From NCBI RefSeq assembly GCF_003319125.1, contig NZ_QOHG01000002.1, forward strand, positions 1 through 64,000: a stretch of 64,000 nt of DNA, in the 5' to 3' direction. Under the pieces are notes generated by a model that searched no databases, had not been told where the DNA came from, and saw nothing but the letters and a program-made list of their open reading frames with translations. This DNA is from Blastococcus sp. TF02A-26. GTDB lineage: Bacteria; Actinomycetota; Actinomycetes; Mycobacteriales; Geodermatophilaceae. A program made the translations under genes and the position numbers. Shown here one piece after another: positions 1-8,490 of the stretch; the stretch's first letter is position 1; every line of letters begins with the position of its first letter.

Positions 1-132
1 GAACCACGAGGGACCTCCTGTGGTCGGAGTGGGTGCTTGGCGGCTCCCACAGCCAACCCGGAGGTCCCTCCTCACTTCAAGATCACCCTCGGCCAGAGGC
101 CGTGCACCAACCTGTCCGATCAGTACAGCTAG
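1..132 (+). other. Open reading frame tail entering from the left edge
   Basis: Frame 1 is open from the first base to a TAG at 130-132, ending in HFKITLGQRPCTNLSDQYS. That TAG overlaps the TAG of the convergent spermidine-synthase-like gene (CTAG at 129-132). No family is recognised. It may be the C-terminus of a gene mostly outside the window or a chance open frame, because the inverted repeat at 8-70 lies inside it. Confidence 0.2.
8..70. repeat. 11-bp perfect inverted repeat
   Basis: GAGGGACCTCC at 8-18 is matched by its exact reverse complement at 60-70. The 41-nt interior contains a second short pairing (GTGGG at 29-33, CCCAC at 46-50). It lies about 60 bp beyond the stop of the minus-strand gene ending at 129, so it could be a terminator or the tip of an element outside the window. 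Confidence 0.45.
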
Positions 133-1652
133 CCCGGGGCCGCGTACGGCGTCAGCAGCTGGTCGACGGGAGCGGCGTCGTCGGTGAGCAGGCGGGCGTC
201 GCCGACGAACGCGTCGAGCTCGGCACCCTCGGCGACCTGCCAGGCCAGGTCGCGGTCCGGCAGCGCCGCGGCGATCTCCTCGACCGGCAGCGGTCGTTGC
301 GAGGCCACCGCGACGACGTTGCCGCCGTCCTCCCCCGCCAGGATCGGCGCGCGCGCCAGCAGCACCACGTGCCCGAACACCGCGCGCATCGTCGCGAGCT
401 CCGCGCGGACGAAGTCCAGCGGCGGGTGGTCGATGAGGTTCACGACGTAGACGCCGTCGTCGGTCAGCGCCGCGTCCACCGCCTCCAGCGCCTCGACCGT
501 GGTGAGCTGCCAGGGCACCGACAGGCCTCCGAAGGCGTCGCCCACCACCAGGTCCCGGCGCCCGGCCGGCTCGTCGGCCAGCCCGATGCGGGCGTCGACC
601 ACCCGCACCCGCAGCTGCTCGGAGGTCTCCAGCCCGAGCTGGTCGCGGTCGATCGCCACGACGCCGGGGTCGACCTCCAGGACGAGGCTCTCGGTGCCCG
701 GCCGGGCCTGCGCGAGGTAGCGCGGCACCGTGAGGCCGCCTCCGCCCAGGTGCAGCGCCGAGACCGGCTCCCCCGCGGGCAGCGCGACGTCGGTGACCGA
801 CGCGATCGCCCGCACGTACTCGAACTCCAGGTGCGTGGGGTCGGCGAGGTCGACGTAGGAGTGCCGCAGCGTGTCCAGCAGCAGCAACCGCCCGTTCGGC
901 CGGTCGGGGTCGGCAACCACCCGGGCGCAGTGGTAGCTCGTCTCCTCCGCGCACGGCGTCGGCGCGAGGGCGGCCAGCAGGGTGCCGACGACGGCGAGGA
1001 CGAGCAGCCCGGTGGTCACCCGTGCGGTGCTCCCGGCCGCGCGGCGCAGGTACACCGCCGAGGCGATCCCGGCGAGCACCGTGACCAGGCCGGTGCCCAC
1101 GAGGATGCCGCTGGTCGGGAACACCGCCACCAGCACGAAGCCGGTGAGGAACGTGGCCGCGATGCCGCCGAGGGTGCCGATGCCCGACAGCCGGCCGACG
1201 ACCGCGCCGGTCTCGTCGAGGCTGGCGAGCTGGAGCTTCACGACCATCGGCGGCACGGCGGACAGCAGCGCCGCCGGGACGACGATCGCGACGAAGGCCA
1301 GCAGCAGCACGCTGCCGGCGTCGGCGCCGCTGAACGCCTCGCCGGTGAACCGCACCAGCGGGAGCACCGCGACCACCAGCGCGCCCCCGGCGACCACGAG
1401 CGGCGGGATGAAGCGGCGCGGGTCCGTGCGGTCGGCGAGGCTGCCCCCGGCCCAGGCGCCGACGGCGATGGCGGCCAGGGCGAACCCGATGACCGCGGTG
1501 TTGGTCTGCAGCGTGATCCCGACGTAGGGGGCGATCAGCCGCAGGCCGGCGATCTCCAGGACCAGCACCGCACCGGAGCACAGGAAGGTCAGACCGGCGG
1601 CGACCCAGCCGGGCAGCGCCCGGCTGTCGGGGGCGGGATCCGGTGCGGTCAC
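129..1652 (-). CDS. Membrane-anchored spermidine/spermine synthase-like protein
   Basis: A 507-residue protein with two parts. The N-terminal 200 or so residues form several hydrophobic helices resembling the membrane half of fused MFS/spermidine-synthase proteins. The C-terminal half is a Rossmann methyltransferase fold with a glycine-rich SAM/dcSAM loop (LHLGGGGLTVPRYL), an acidic strand end (LEVDPGV) and VVGDAFGG. Classical spermidine synthases transfer aminopropyl groups from decarboxylated SAM, but members with this membrane half are mostly uncharacterised, so the substrate is unknown. The GTG start lies 1 nt after the SRAP gene stop, implying translational coupling. Confidence 0.8.
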   Translation of the reverse strand: MTAPDPAPDSRALPGWVAAGLTFLCSGAVLVLEIAGLRLIAPYVGITLQTNTAVIGFALAAIAVGAWAGGSLADRTDPRRFIPPLVVAGGALVVAVLPLVRFTGEAFSGADAGSVLLLAFVAIVVPAALLSAVPPMVVKLQLASLDETGAVVGRLSGIGTLGGIAATFLTGFVLVAVFPTSGILVGTGLVTVLAGIASAVYLRRAAGSTARVTTGLLVLAVVGTLLAALAPTPCAEETSYHCARVVADPDRPNGRLLLLDTLRHSYVDLADPTHLEFEYVRAIASVTDVALPAGEPVSALHLGGGGLTVPRYLAQARPGTESLVLEVDPGVVAIDRDQLGLETSEQLRVRVVDARIGLADEPAGRRDLVVGDAFGGLSVPWQLTTVEALEAVDAALTDDGVYVVNLIDHPPLDFVRAELATMRAVFGHVVLLARAPILAGEDGGNVVAVASQRPLPVEEIAAALPDRDLAWQVAEGAELDAFVGDARLLTDDAAPVDQLLTPYAAPG

Positions 1653-1653
1653 C

Positions 1654-2400
1654 TCAGAACAGCGCCGGCTGGTCGGCCGGCTCGCTGACCGACTCCGACC
1701 GCTCCGTGAGCTGGGCGCCGTTGTTCTTCACGCTGTTGACCATCGGGCTGACCGGCCGCGGCTCGAGCGCCTCGACGAGCTCCGGGGGCGTCGGCCGGGT
1801 CAGCGCCGCGACGTCGTCGCGCGCCGGGTCGAGCCAGTCGGCCCAGCGCTCCCGGGGCAGCACGAGCGGCATGCGGTCGTGGATCTCGGTGAGCGCGCCC
1901 TGCGCCGGCGCGGTGACGACCGTGCAGGTGTAGAGCCGGTCGTCGCCCTCCCCCCACACCTCCCACAGCCCGGCCATGGCCAGGACCGAGCCATCGGCCG
2001 GGGTGATGAAGTACGGCTGCTTGCCCGGCCGGTCCAGCCGCTTGGCCCACTCGTACCAGCCGTCGGCCGGGACCAGGCAGCGCCGGGAGGCCGCGGCGCG
2101 ACGGAAGGCGGGCTTCTCGGTCAGCGACTCGACGCGGGCGTTGAGCAGCCGGTTGCCGATCGACGCGTCCTTGGCCCAGGACGGCACCAGCCCCCAGCGG
2201 ACCGCACGCAGCTCGCGGTGGCCGCCGCCGGTGAGAGCGCCCTCCGCGTCGCGCTCGCGCTTGTGCCGGACGACGTAGACGTCCTTGGTCGGCGCGACGT
2301 TGTAGTCGGCCGGCAACGGCTTCTGCCCCTCGGCGGGCACCGCCTCGAACTCGACCACCAGGTCGTCGGGACGGCGGCTCGCGGCGTAGCGACCGCACAT
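1654..2400 (-). CDS. yedK: SOS response-associated peptidase (SRAP/HMCES/YedK family)
   Basis: A 248-residue protein starting MCGRY, so Cys2 becomes the N-terminal residue after Met removal. In this family that cysteine forms a thiazolidine crosslink with abasic sites in single-stranded DNA, shielding them during replication. Other family signatures present are YNVAPT, the DGWYEW motif with the conserved Glu, and EIHDRMPLVL with the conserved His. A Shine-Dalgarno GGGAGGAG precedes the ATG by about 8 nt. It is followed immediately by the spermidine-synthase-like gene and diverges from the aldehyde dehydrogenase gene. A homologue next to aroA and rsgA also occurs in mycobacteria (from memory). 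Confidence 0.93.
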   Translation of the reverse strand: MCGRYAASRRPDDLVVEFEAVPAEGQKPLPADYNVAPTKDVYVVRHKRERDAEGALTGGGHRELRAVRWGLVPSWAKDASIGNRLLNARVESLTEKPAFRRAAASRRCLVPADGWYEWAKRLDRPGKQPYFITPADGSVLAMAGLWEVWGEGDDRLYTCTVVTAPAQGALTEIHDRMPLVLPRERWADWLDPARDDVAALTRPTPPELVEALEPRPVSPMVNSVKNNGAQLTERSESVSEPADQPALF

Positions 2401-2536
2401 CGGCGGGCTCCTCCCTGCAGGGGCGTCGGCTCCACGAGCCTAGGTGGGCGCACCGACAGGCCGCGTCGCGTGCGCCGGACCGCCGCCGGGTAGGGCCCCG
2501 GGTGGCATCGGACGAGGACGAGACGAGGATGGACGC

Positions 2537-3991
2537 GTGACCGCGACAGACACCCAGCAGGCCAAGACTGCCAGCGACTCCGGGTCCCGGAAGTACGCGA
2601 CGGTCAACCCCTTCACCGGCGAGACCGAGAAGGAGTTCGACTTCACCCCGACCGAGGCGATCGACGGGATCATCGGCCGGGCGCACGCCGCCTACCAGGA
2701 GTGGGCGCAGCGCCCGGTCGCCGACCGGGCGGCCGTCGTCCGCCGGGCCGCCGAGCTCATGGACGAGCGCCGCGACGACCTCGCGAAGCTCATCACCACC
2801 GAGATGGGCAAGCGCCGCGACGAGGCGACCGGCGAGCTGTACCTGTGCTCGATGATCCTCAAGTACTACGCCGACAACGGCCCCGGCTTCCTCGAGCCGA
2901 CGTCCATCACGCCGCTGATGGGCAAGGGCGAGGCCGTCGTCGAGACCCGGCCGATCGGCGTCCTGCTGGCCATCGAGCCCTGGAACTACCCCTTCTACCA
3001 GGTGGTCCGTGTCGCCGGCCCCAACCTGGTGCTGGGCAACACGGTGATCCTCAAGCACGCCGAGATCACCCCGCAGTGCGCCGAGGCGATCGAGCAGCTG
3101 TTCACCGACGCCGGCGCTCCGGAGGGCGTCTTCACCAACACGTTCCTGCGCATCGACGACGTCGAGCGGGTCATCGCCGACCCCCGCATCCAGGGCGTGA
3201 CCCTGACCGGCAGCGAGCGGGCCGGCAGTGCCGTGGGCGCCCTGGCCGGCAAGTACCTGAAGAAGTCGGTGCTCGAGCTGGGCGGCAGCGACCCGTTCAT
3301 CGTGCTCGACGCCGAGGACATGGCCGCCACGGTCAAGGCCGCGACCTCCGGCCGGATGCAGAACACCGGCCAGGCCTGCACGGCGTCCAAGCGGCTGATC
3401 GTGACCGAGGAGCACTACGAGCCCTTCGTCGAGGGGCTCAAGCAGGCGTTCTCCACCTTCACGCCCGGCGACCCGGCCGATCCGGCGACGTCGCTGGCCC
3501 CGCTGTCGAGCGAGCGCGCCGCCCAGGACCTGCACGCGCAGATCCAGGACGCGATCGACAAGGGCGCCACCGTCGTCGCCGGCGGCAAGCGCCCCGACCG
3601 GCCCGGCGCCTTCGTCGAGGCCACGATCCTCACCGACGTCACCCCGGAGATGCGGGCCTTCCGCGAGGAGCTCTTCGGCCCGGCCGCCGTCGTCTACAAG
3701 GTGAAGGACGACGAGGAGGCGATCGCGCTGGCCAACGACAGCGACTTCGGCCTCGGCGCCACGGTCATGAGCAGCGACGTGGACCGCGCCCGCGCGGTCG
3801 CCGAGCGGCTCGAGGCCGGCATGGTGTGGATCAACCAGCCCACCGGCTCCTCGCCGGAGCTGCCCTTCGGCGGCGTGAAGCGGTCCGGCTACGGCCGGGA
3901 GCTCTCGGAGCTGGCGATGTTCGAGTTCGCCAACCGCCGGCTGGTGCGCACCGTCCCGGTGAAGAAGGCCTCGAAGCCGGTCTCCGGCTGA
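2537..3991 (+). CDS. NAD(P)-dependent aldehyde dehydrogenase, succinate-semialdehyde type
   Basis: A 484-residue ALDH-superfamily enzyme. It has the general-base Glu in LELGGSDPF (about residue 247), the catalytic Cys in [12 protein letters not shown] (about 281), the EPWNYPFYQ cofactor-binding segment and the C-terminal [13 protein letters not shown] motif. It most resembles actinobacterial succinate-semialdehyde dehydrogenases, which feed GABA or 2-oxoglutarate-derived semialdehyde into the TCA cycle, but ALDH substrate calls from sequence are weak. The GTG start at 2537 follows an ACGAGGA ribosome-binding site; the frame is open upstream but shows no better start. Confidence 0.85.
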   Translation: MTATDTQQAKTASDSGSRKYATVNPFTGETEKEFDFTPTEAIDGIIGRAHAAYQEWAQRPVADRAAVVRRAAELMDERRDDLAKLITTEMGKRRDEATGELYLCSMILKYYADNGPGFLEPTSITPLMGKGEAVVETRPIGVLLAIEPWNYPFYQVVRVAGPNLVLGNTVILKHAEITPQCAEAIEQLFTDAGAPEGVFTNTFLRIDDVERVIADPRIQGVTLTGSERAGSAVGALAGKYLKKSVLELGGSDPFIVLDAEDMAATVKAATSGRMQNTGQACTASKRLIVTEEHYEPFVEGLKQAFSTFTPGDPADPATSLAPLSSERAAQDLHAQIQDAIDKGATVVAGGKRPDRPGAFVEATILTDVTPEMRAFREELFGPAAVVYKVKDDEEAIALANDSDFGLGATVMSSDVDRARAVAERLEAGMVWINQPTGSSPELPFGGVKRSGYGRELSELAMFEFANRRLVRTVPVKKASKPVSG

Positions 3992-4028
3992 GGACGGGGG
4001 CGTGCGTGCGCTCGGGCAGACTGAGGCC

Positions 4029-5297
4029 GTGACCGAGGTCTGGCCGGCGCCGCACGCCCCCTCCCCCGTCGACTCGGTCGTCGTCCTGCCCGGGTCGAAG
4101 TCGATCACGGCGCGGGCACTGGTCCTGGCCGCCCTGGCCGACGGGCCGAGCCGCCTGGTGCGTCCGCTGCGGGCCCGCGACACCGACCTCATGGCCGGCG
4201 CGCTGCGCGCGCTGGGCGTCCGGATCGACGACGACGGCGCGGACCAGGTGGTGACCCCCGCGCCGTTGCACGGGCCCGCGGAGGTGGACGCCGGCCTGGC
4301 CGGCACCGTGCTGCGCTTCCTCCCGCCGGTCGCCGCGCTGGCCGACGGCCCGGTGCGGGTGGACGGCGACCCGCGGCTGCACGAGCGCCCCAACGCCGGC
4401 CTGATCGCCGCGCTGCGCGACCTCGGGGTCGAGGTGGACGACGGCGGCCGCGGCCGGGCCCCCTTCACCGTGCACGGAACCGGCGGCGTGCGGGGCGGCG
4501 CGGTGACCGTCGACGCGTCGGAGTCCTCGCAGATCGTCTCCGGCCTGCTGCTGGCCGCCGCCCGGTTCGACGAGGGGGTGGACCTCGCGCTCGCCGGCGG
4601 GCTGCCGTCGATGCCGCACGTCGAGATGACCGTGACGACGCTGCGCGAGCACGGGGTCGACGTGACCGCCACCGACCGCGGCTGGCGGGTCGCGCCCGGC
4701 CCGGTCCACGCGCTCGACCGCGCGATCGAGCCGGACCTCTCCAACGCCGCCCCCTTCCTCGCCGCCGCCCTGGTCACCGGCGGGCGGGTGACCGTCCCGG
4801 GCTGGCCGGCGGTCACCACCCAGCCCGGCGCCCAGCTGGAGCGGCTGCTCCCGGCCATGGGCGCCGCCGTCGAGCGCACCGACGAGGGGCTGACCGTCAC
4901 CGGGACCGGGTCGATCTCCCCGCTGGTCGCCGACCTGGGCGAGGTCGGCGAGCTGACCCCGGTGCTGGCCGCGCTCTGCGTCCTCGCCGACGGCACCTCA
5001 CGGCTCACCGGCATCGGCCACCTGCGGGGCCACGAGACCGACCGGCTGCAGGCCCTCGACGAGGTGCTCACCGCGGTCGGCGCCCGGGTGCAGCAGCTGC
5101 CCGACGGGCTGGTCGTCGAGCCCGGCCCGCGCCGGCCGGCGGTGCTGGACTCCTACGCCGACCACCGGATGGTGCACGCCGCCGCCGTCCTCGGGCTGGT
5201 CGTCGACGGGGTGCAGGTGACCGGGGCCGAGGCGGTCACCAAGACGCTGCCGGACTTCCGCGAGCGCTGGGCCGCGATGCTCGGCGGTGCCCGCTGA
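4029..5297 (+). CDS. aroA: 3-phosphoshikimate 1-carboxyvinyltransferase (EPSP synthase)
   Basis: A 422-residue enzyme of the shikimate pathway that condenses shikimate-3-phosphate with phosphoenolpyruvate. The N-terminal PGSKSITARALVLAAL loop binds the phosphates; the C-terminal DSYADHRMVHAAAV motif is diagnostic. The GTG at 4029 (TEVWPAPHAPSPV) aligns with the start of mycobacterial AroA as I remember it; an upstream GTG at 4002 would add nine unconserved residues. A CAGACT hexamer 6 nt upstream may be a weak leaderless promoter. The stop overlaps the inferred rsgA start. Confidence 0.95.
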   Translation: MTEVWPAPHAPSPVDSVVVLPGSKSITARALVLAALADGPSRLVRPLRARDTDLMAGALRALGVRIDDDGADQVVTPAPLHGPAEVDAGLAGTVLRFLPPVAALADGPVRVDGDPRLHERPNAGLIAALRDLGVEVDDGGRGRAPFTVHGTGGVRGGAVTVDASESSQIVSGLLLAAARFDEGVDLALAGGLPSMPHVEMTVTTLREHGVDVTATDRGWRVAPGPVHALDRAIEPDLSNAAPFLAAALVTGGRVTVPGWPAVTTQPGAQLERLLPAMGAAVERTDEGLTVTGTGSISPLVADLGEVGELTPVLAALCVLADGTSRLTGIGHLRGHETDRLQALDEVLTAVGARVQQLPDGLVVEPGPRRPAVLDSYADHRMVHAAAVLGLVVDGVQVTGAEAVTKTLPDFRERWAAMLGGAR

Positions 5298-6316
5298 GCC
5301 CCCGCCGGCTGGACAGCCGCTCGGACGAGGACGACATCCGGTCCCGGCCGAGCCGGCGGGGGTCGCGACCGCGCACCCGCACCCGTCCCGCGCACGACGA
5401 CGCCGTCCCCGGGCTGGTCGTCGGCGTGGACCGCGGCCGCATGGCCGTCCGCATCGAGGGCCCGGACGGCGCGCCCGTCGAGGTCACCGCGATGCGCGCC
5501 CGCGAGCTGGGTCGGCACGGCGTCGTCGTCGGCGACCGGGTGCGGATCGTCGGGGACACCACCGGCCGGCCGGACACGCTGGCCCGCATCGTCGTCATCG
5601 AGGAGCGCGCCACCTCGCTGCGCCGGACCGCCGACGACACCGACCCGACCGAGCGCGTCGTCGTGGCCAACGCCGACCTGCTGGTCATCGTCACGGCGGT
5701 CGCCGATCCCGAGCCGGCGCTGGGCTTCCTCGACCGCTGCCTGGTGGCTGCCTACGCCGGCGGGCTCGAGCCGCTGCTGTGCCTCACCAAGATCGACCTG
5801 GCCAGCGCCCAGCCGCTGCTGGACCGCTACGCCGGACTGGACATCGACGCCGTCCCGATGTCACGGGAGGCGCCGCTCGACGACCTGCTGGCCCGGCTCA
5901 CCGGGCGGATGAGCGTGCTGGTCGGGCAGTCCGGTGTCGGCAAGTCGACCTTGGTGAACCGGCTCGTGCCCGACGCCTTCCGGGCCATCGGCGACGTCAG
6001 CAAGATCGGGAAGGGCCGGCACACCTCGTCGTCGGCGGTGCTGCTGGACCTGCCCGACGGTGCGGGCGAGGTCATCGACACCCCCGGCATCCGGTCGTTC
6101 GGGCTCGCCCACGTCACCGCCGCCGACGTGCTGACCGCGTTCGACGAGATCGCCCAGGCCGCCGAGGAGTGCCCGCCCGGGTGCGGGCACACCGCCGAGG
6201 ACCCGGACTGCGCCCTCGACGCGTGGGCGGCCGCAGGGCCCCCCGCCCGGCAGGACCAGCTGCGGGCGGTGCGGGTGCTGCTGGGTGCCGTCGGTCAGGT
6301 CGGCCCCGGCTACTAG
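5294..6316 (+). CDS. rsgA: Ribosome small-subunit maturation GTPase RsgA
   Basis: A circularly permuted GTPase of 340 residues that checks late 30S subunit assembly. Permuted order is visible: OB-like N-terminus, then the TKID (G4) motif, then the P-loop GQSGVGKS near residue 211, then DTPG, then a zinc-binding tail with cysteines and a His (ECPPGCGHTAEDPDC). Conserved N-terminal sequence (SPRRLDSRSDEDD, then PRTRTRPAHDDAVPGL) lies upstream of the first ATG or GTG (GTG 5426). The only initiator-like codon that includes it is CTG at 5294, overlapping the aroA TGA. The exact start is therefore inference. Confidence 0.9.
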   Translation: MSPRRLDSRSDEDDIRSRPSRRGSRPRTRTRPAHDDAVPGLVVGVDRGRMAVRIEGPDGAPVEVTAMRARELGRHGVVVGDRVRIVGDTTGRPDTLARIVVIEERATSLRRTADDTDPTERVVVANADLLVIVTAVADPEPALGFLDRCLVAAYAGGLEPLLCLTKIDLASAQPLLDRYAGLDIDAVPMSREAPLDDLLARLTGRMSVLVGQSGVGKSTLVNRLVPDAFRAIGDVSKIGKGRHTSSSAVLLDLPDGAGEVIDTPGIRSFGLAHVTAADVLTAFDEIAQAAEECPPGCGHTAEDPDCALDAWAAAGPPARQDQLRAVRVLLGAVGQVGPGY

Positions 6317-7053
6317 GAGGACCTCCCTTCCCCCCACGCCCCGCGAGCCCGGCGCGGACCCCTGGAGGAAGGCCGCACGAACAGCGTGTCGTCCATCGGC
6401 TCGTCCACGGCCTCGATCAGCACCTCGTGGCCGCTCCCGGCGTAGGTCCCGTCGAGTGCCTCGGTGAGCACGCAGACCCCCGTCCCGGCGTCGAGCCGGA
6501 CCCGCGAGGCGGTCGGGTAGTCGACGTCCCCGAAGCGCTCCGCAGCGTCGTCCCACTCCAGCCGGTCGATCACCGGGTCGTGCAGCAGCGAGCAGCAGCC
6601 GCAGCGGGGCTCGTAGGTGTCGGTCGTGGCCACGACGGCCTCCCACGCCGGCCGGCCCCCGTGCTCGACCTCGCGGACGCCGTCGATCTCCAGCGGCGGT
6701 CCGGCCGGCCCGCCGAGCTCCCGGTCCTGGCCGTCGGCGAGCTCGACCGGGTCGAGCATCGCCACCCAGGTGTAGTTCTCGAACATGGGGTCACCGTCCC
6801 GGTCGAGGTACTCCCTCGGCCGGGCGACCAGCCCGTCGGCCCTGAACACGGGCACCGGCAGCGGCCTGGACGGGGGCGTCCGGTCCACGTGGAGGAGAGC
6901 ACCGGCGACGGTCTCGACCCGCAGGACGTCGGGGCGCCGGAGCCAGGCCCGGACCCCGTCGGTGCACCGCACACCGCGGTACGTGAACCGCAGCGTCGAC
7001 CACAGCCACGGCGAGGACCTGGCCAGCGCACGGAAGTCCTCGGCGTCGGGCAC
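6313..7053 (-). CDS. Conserved hypothetical protein
   Basis: A 246-residue acidic soluble protein with no signal peptide. It has mixed beta-strand character (for example VLRVETVAGALLHVDR and MFENYTWVAMLDPVEL) and a small CGCC cluster. I do not recognise a named family; the layout faintly recalls outer-membrane-lipoprotein-carrier-like folds of actinobacterial hypotheticals. Its last four bases overlap the rsgA stop convergently. The final 20 or so residues are encoded by a divergent copy of the palindromic element at 6317-6374, so the C-terminus may be a late addition. Confidence 0.7.
   Translation of the reverse strand: MPDAEDFRALARSSPWLWSTLRFTYRGVRCTDGVRAWLRRPDVLRVETVAGALLHVDRTPPSRPLPVPVFRADGLVARPREYLDRDGDPMFENYTWVAMLDPVELADGQDRELGGPAGPPLEIDGVREVEHGGRPAWEAVVATTDTYEPRCGCCSLLHDPVIDRLEWDDAAERFGDVDYPTASRVRLDAGTGVCVLTEALDGTYAGSGHEVLIEAVDEPMDDTLFVRPSSRGPRRARGAWGEGRSS
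6317..6374. repeat. Divergent copy of the palindromic element (copy D)
   Basis: The order AGGACCTCCC, CCCCCCACG, CGCGAGC, GGCG, GACCCCTGGAGG matches the layout of the elements at 17261, 19954 and 34729. The outer arms pair only partly (CCTTCC 6326-6331 with GGAAGG 6367-6372). It lies between the convergent ends of rsgA and the hypothetical gene and could act as a two-way terminator. Confidence 0.5.
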
Positions 7054-7094
7054 CGGACGAGGATGCCCGCCGGACGTCGCCCGGTCGACCGACT

Positions 7095-7643
7095 TCAGAC
7101 GTCGACCCAGCCGCCGCTGCGCCAGTAGAGGCCGGCCTCGCGGGCGAGCAGCCCCTCGTCGACCAGGTAGCGCCGCAGGGCCGCGGTGTCCGGGTGCCAG
7201 ACGGCGAGCAGCGCGTTGACCTCCCGCTCCGGGTACCGGACGCCGACGTCGAACACCCGTACCAGGTGCTCCAGCACGACCCGCCGCTTGGTGGCCTGCG
7301 CCGGGATGGACACGAGCCGGCCGTCCCGGACGAACGCCGAGAGGACGGCGTCCTCCGCCGGGTCGTCCGACAGCGGCTCGGGGCGGGGCGCCGCCTGCGC
7401 CGCGGCGCGGGCAGCCGCGACGAACCGGTCGGTGAGCAGCTCCAGCTCGTGGCGGTCCCGCCGCACCAGCCCGGCCCGGGCCAGCCGGCGGGCGGCCAAC
7501 GCGACGTCCTTGAGACTCAGCCCCGAGGCCTCCGCGACCTCCTCGATGGTCCCCGCACCCAGGGCCAGCGCCGCCACCACACGCAGGCGGGTGGGGTCGG
7601 CGAGCAGCCCCGCGACGGTCATCGCATCGGGTCGGGCGTCCAC
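7095..7643 (-). CDS. ArsR-like helix-turn-helix protein with DUF2087 domain
   Basis: A 182-residue protein. The N-terminal 80 residues are a winged helix (TVAGLLADPTRLRVVAALAL, then IEEVAEASGLSLKDVALAARR), typical of ArsR-type regulators. The C-terminal half carries the DUF2087 signature (IPAQATKRRVVLEHLV, YPEREVNALL, RRYLVDEG.L.R). It probably binds DNA; its effector is unknown. Longer starts exist up to 7718, overlapping hisN. GTG 7643 is chosen because a TACCGT hexamer lies 7 nt upstream, the leaderless spacing seen at many genes here. It diverges from hisN. Confidence 0.82.
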   Translation of the reverse strand: MDARPDAMTVAGLLADPTRLRVVAALALGAGTIEEVAEASGLSLKDVALAARRLARAGLVRRDRHELELLTDRFVAAARAAAQAAPRPEPLSDDPAEDAVLSAFVRDGRLVSIPAQATKRRVVLEHLVRVFDVGVRYPEREVNALLAVWHPDTAALRRYLVDEGLLAREAGLYWRSGGWVDV

Positions 7644-7650
7644 GCCTGCG

Positions 7651-7656
7651 ACGGTA
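7651..7656 (-). promoter_or_regulatory. -10 hexamer TACCGT, leaderless promoter
   Basis: Read on the minus strand, TACCGT ends 7 nt before the GTG at 7643; no Shine-Dalgarno lies between. It faces the hisN promoter. Confidence 0.6.
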
Positions 7657-7672
7657 ACCAGCTCCGGCCCGC

Positions 7673-7678
7673 TAGGTT
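7673..7678 (+). promoter_or_regulatory. -10 hexamer TAGGTT of hisN
   Basis: TAGGTT ends 8 nt before the hisN ATG at 7687, consistent with a leaderless transcript. Confidence 0.6.
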
Positions 7679-7686
7679 CGGTGTCC

Positions 7687-8490
7687 ATGACGTCGGGGCG
7701 CGACCACACCGGGGACATGCACCTGGCGCACGTACTGGCCGATCAGGCCGACTCGATCAGCATGGACCGGTTCAAGGCGCAGGACCTCCAGGTCGACACC
7801 AAGCCCGACCTGACGCCGGTCACCGACGCCGACCGGGCCGTCGAGGAGCAGCTGCGGATCACCCTGGCCCGGGCCCGCACCCGCGACGCCGTCCTCGGCG
7901 AGGAGATGGGCACGACCGGCCACGGGCCGCGGCGGTGGGTGCTCGACCCGATCGACGGCACGAAGAACTTCGTCCGCGGCGTGCCGGTCTGGGCGACGCT
8001 GATCGCGCTGTTCGACGGTGACGAGCCGGTGGTCGGGCTGGTCTCCGCGCCGGCGCTCAACCGTCGCTGGTGGGCGGCGAAGGGCGTCGGCGCCTGGACC
8101 GGGCGGCGCCTGGAGTCCGCGACCCGCTGCCGGGTCTCGGGCGTGAGCACGCTCGCCGACGCGAGCCTCAGCTACTCCTCGCTGTCGGGCTGGGAGGAGC
8201 ACGGCCTGCTCGACGGCTTCCTCGACCTCACCCGCTCGGTCTGGCGCACCCGCGCCTACGGCGACTTCTGGAGCTACGTGCTGCTCGCCGAGGGCGCGGT
8301 GGACGTCGCGTGCGAGCCCGAGGTCTCGGTGTGGGACCTCGCCGCCCTGGACGTGATCGTGCGCGAGGCCGGCGGCACCTTCACCGACGTCAGCGGGGCC
8401 CCCGGCCCGACGGGCGGCAGCGCGCTGGCCACCAACGGCCTGCTGCACGAGGCCGCACTGGCCCACCTGCGGCCGCCCGCTCAGGCCTGA
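7687..8490 (+). CDS. hisN: Histidinol-phosphatase, inositol monophosphatase family
   Basis: A 267-residue Mg-dependent phosphatase. The metal-binding motifs are present: GEEMG (Glu of site 1), DPIDGTKNFVRG (Asp/Asp of site 2) and WDLAALDVIVREAGG. The protein follows actinobacterial HisN closely over its length, including TKPDLTPVTDADRAVE. In that family it removes phosphate from L-histidinol phosphate in histidine synthesis. The ATG at 7687 is supported by the leaderless -10; ATG 7717 is an in-frame alternative. The 3' end overlaps the convergent XdhC-like gene by 10 bp. Confidence 0.92.
   Translation: MTSGRDHTGDMHLAHVLADQADSISMDRFKAQDLQVDTKPDLTPVTDADRAVEEQLRITLARARTRDAVLGEEMGTTGHGPRRWVLDPIDGTKNFVRGVPVWATLIALFDGDEPVVGLVSAPALNRRWWAAKGVGAWTGRRLESATRCRVSGVSTLADASLSYSSLSGWEEHGLLDGFLDLTRSVWRTRAYGDFWSYVLLAEGAVDVACEPEVSVWDLAALDVIVREAGGTFTDVSGAPGPTGGSALATNGLLHEAALAHLRPPAQA

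Noticed and set aside
4002-4028. Upstream GTG start of aroA
   Set aside because: Adds nine residues not seen in homologues as remembered; GTG 4029 matches the family start.
1649-5071. A 1140-codon minus-strand open frame
   Set aside because: It is antisense to the SRAP, aldehyde dehydrogenase and aroA genes and its product is low-complexity Arg/Ser/Pro, as expected of GC-rich antisense frames.
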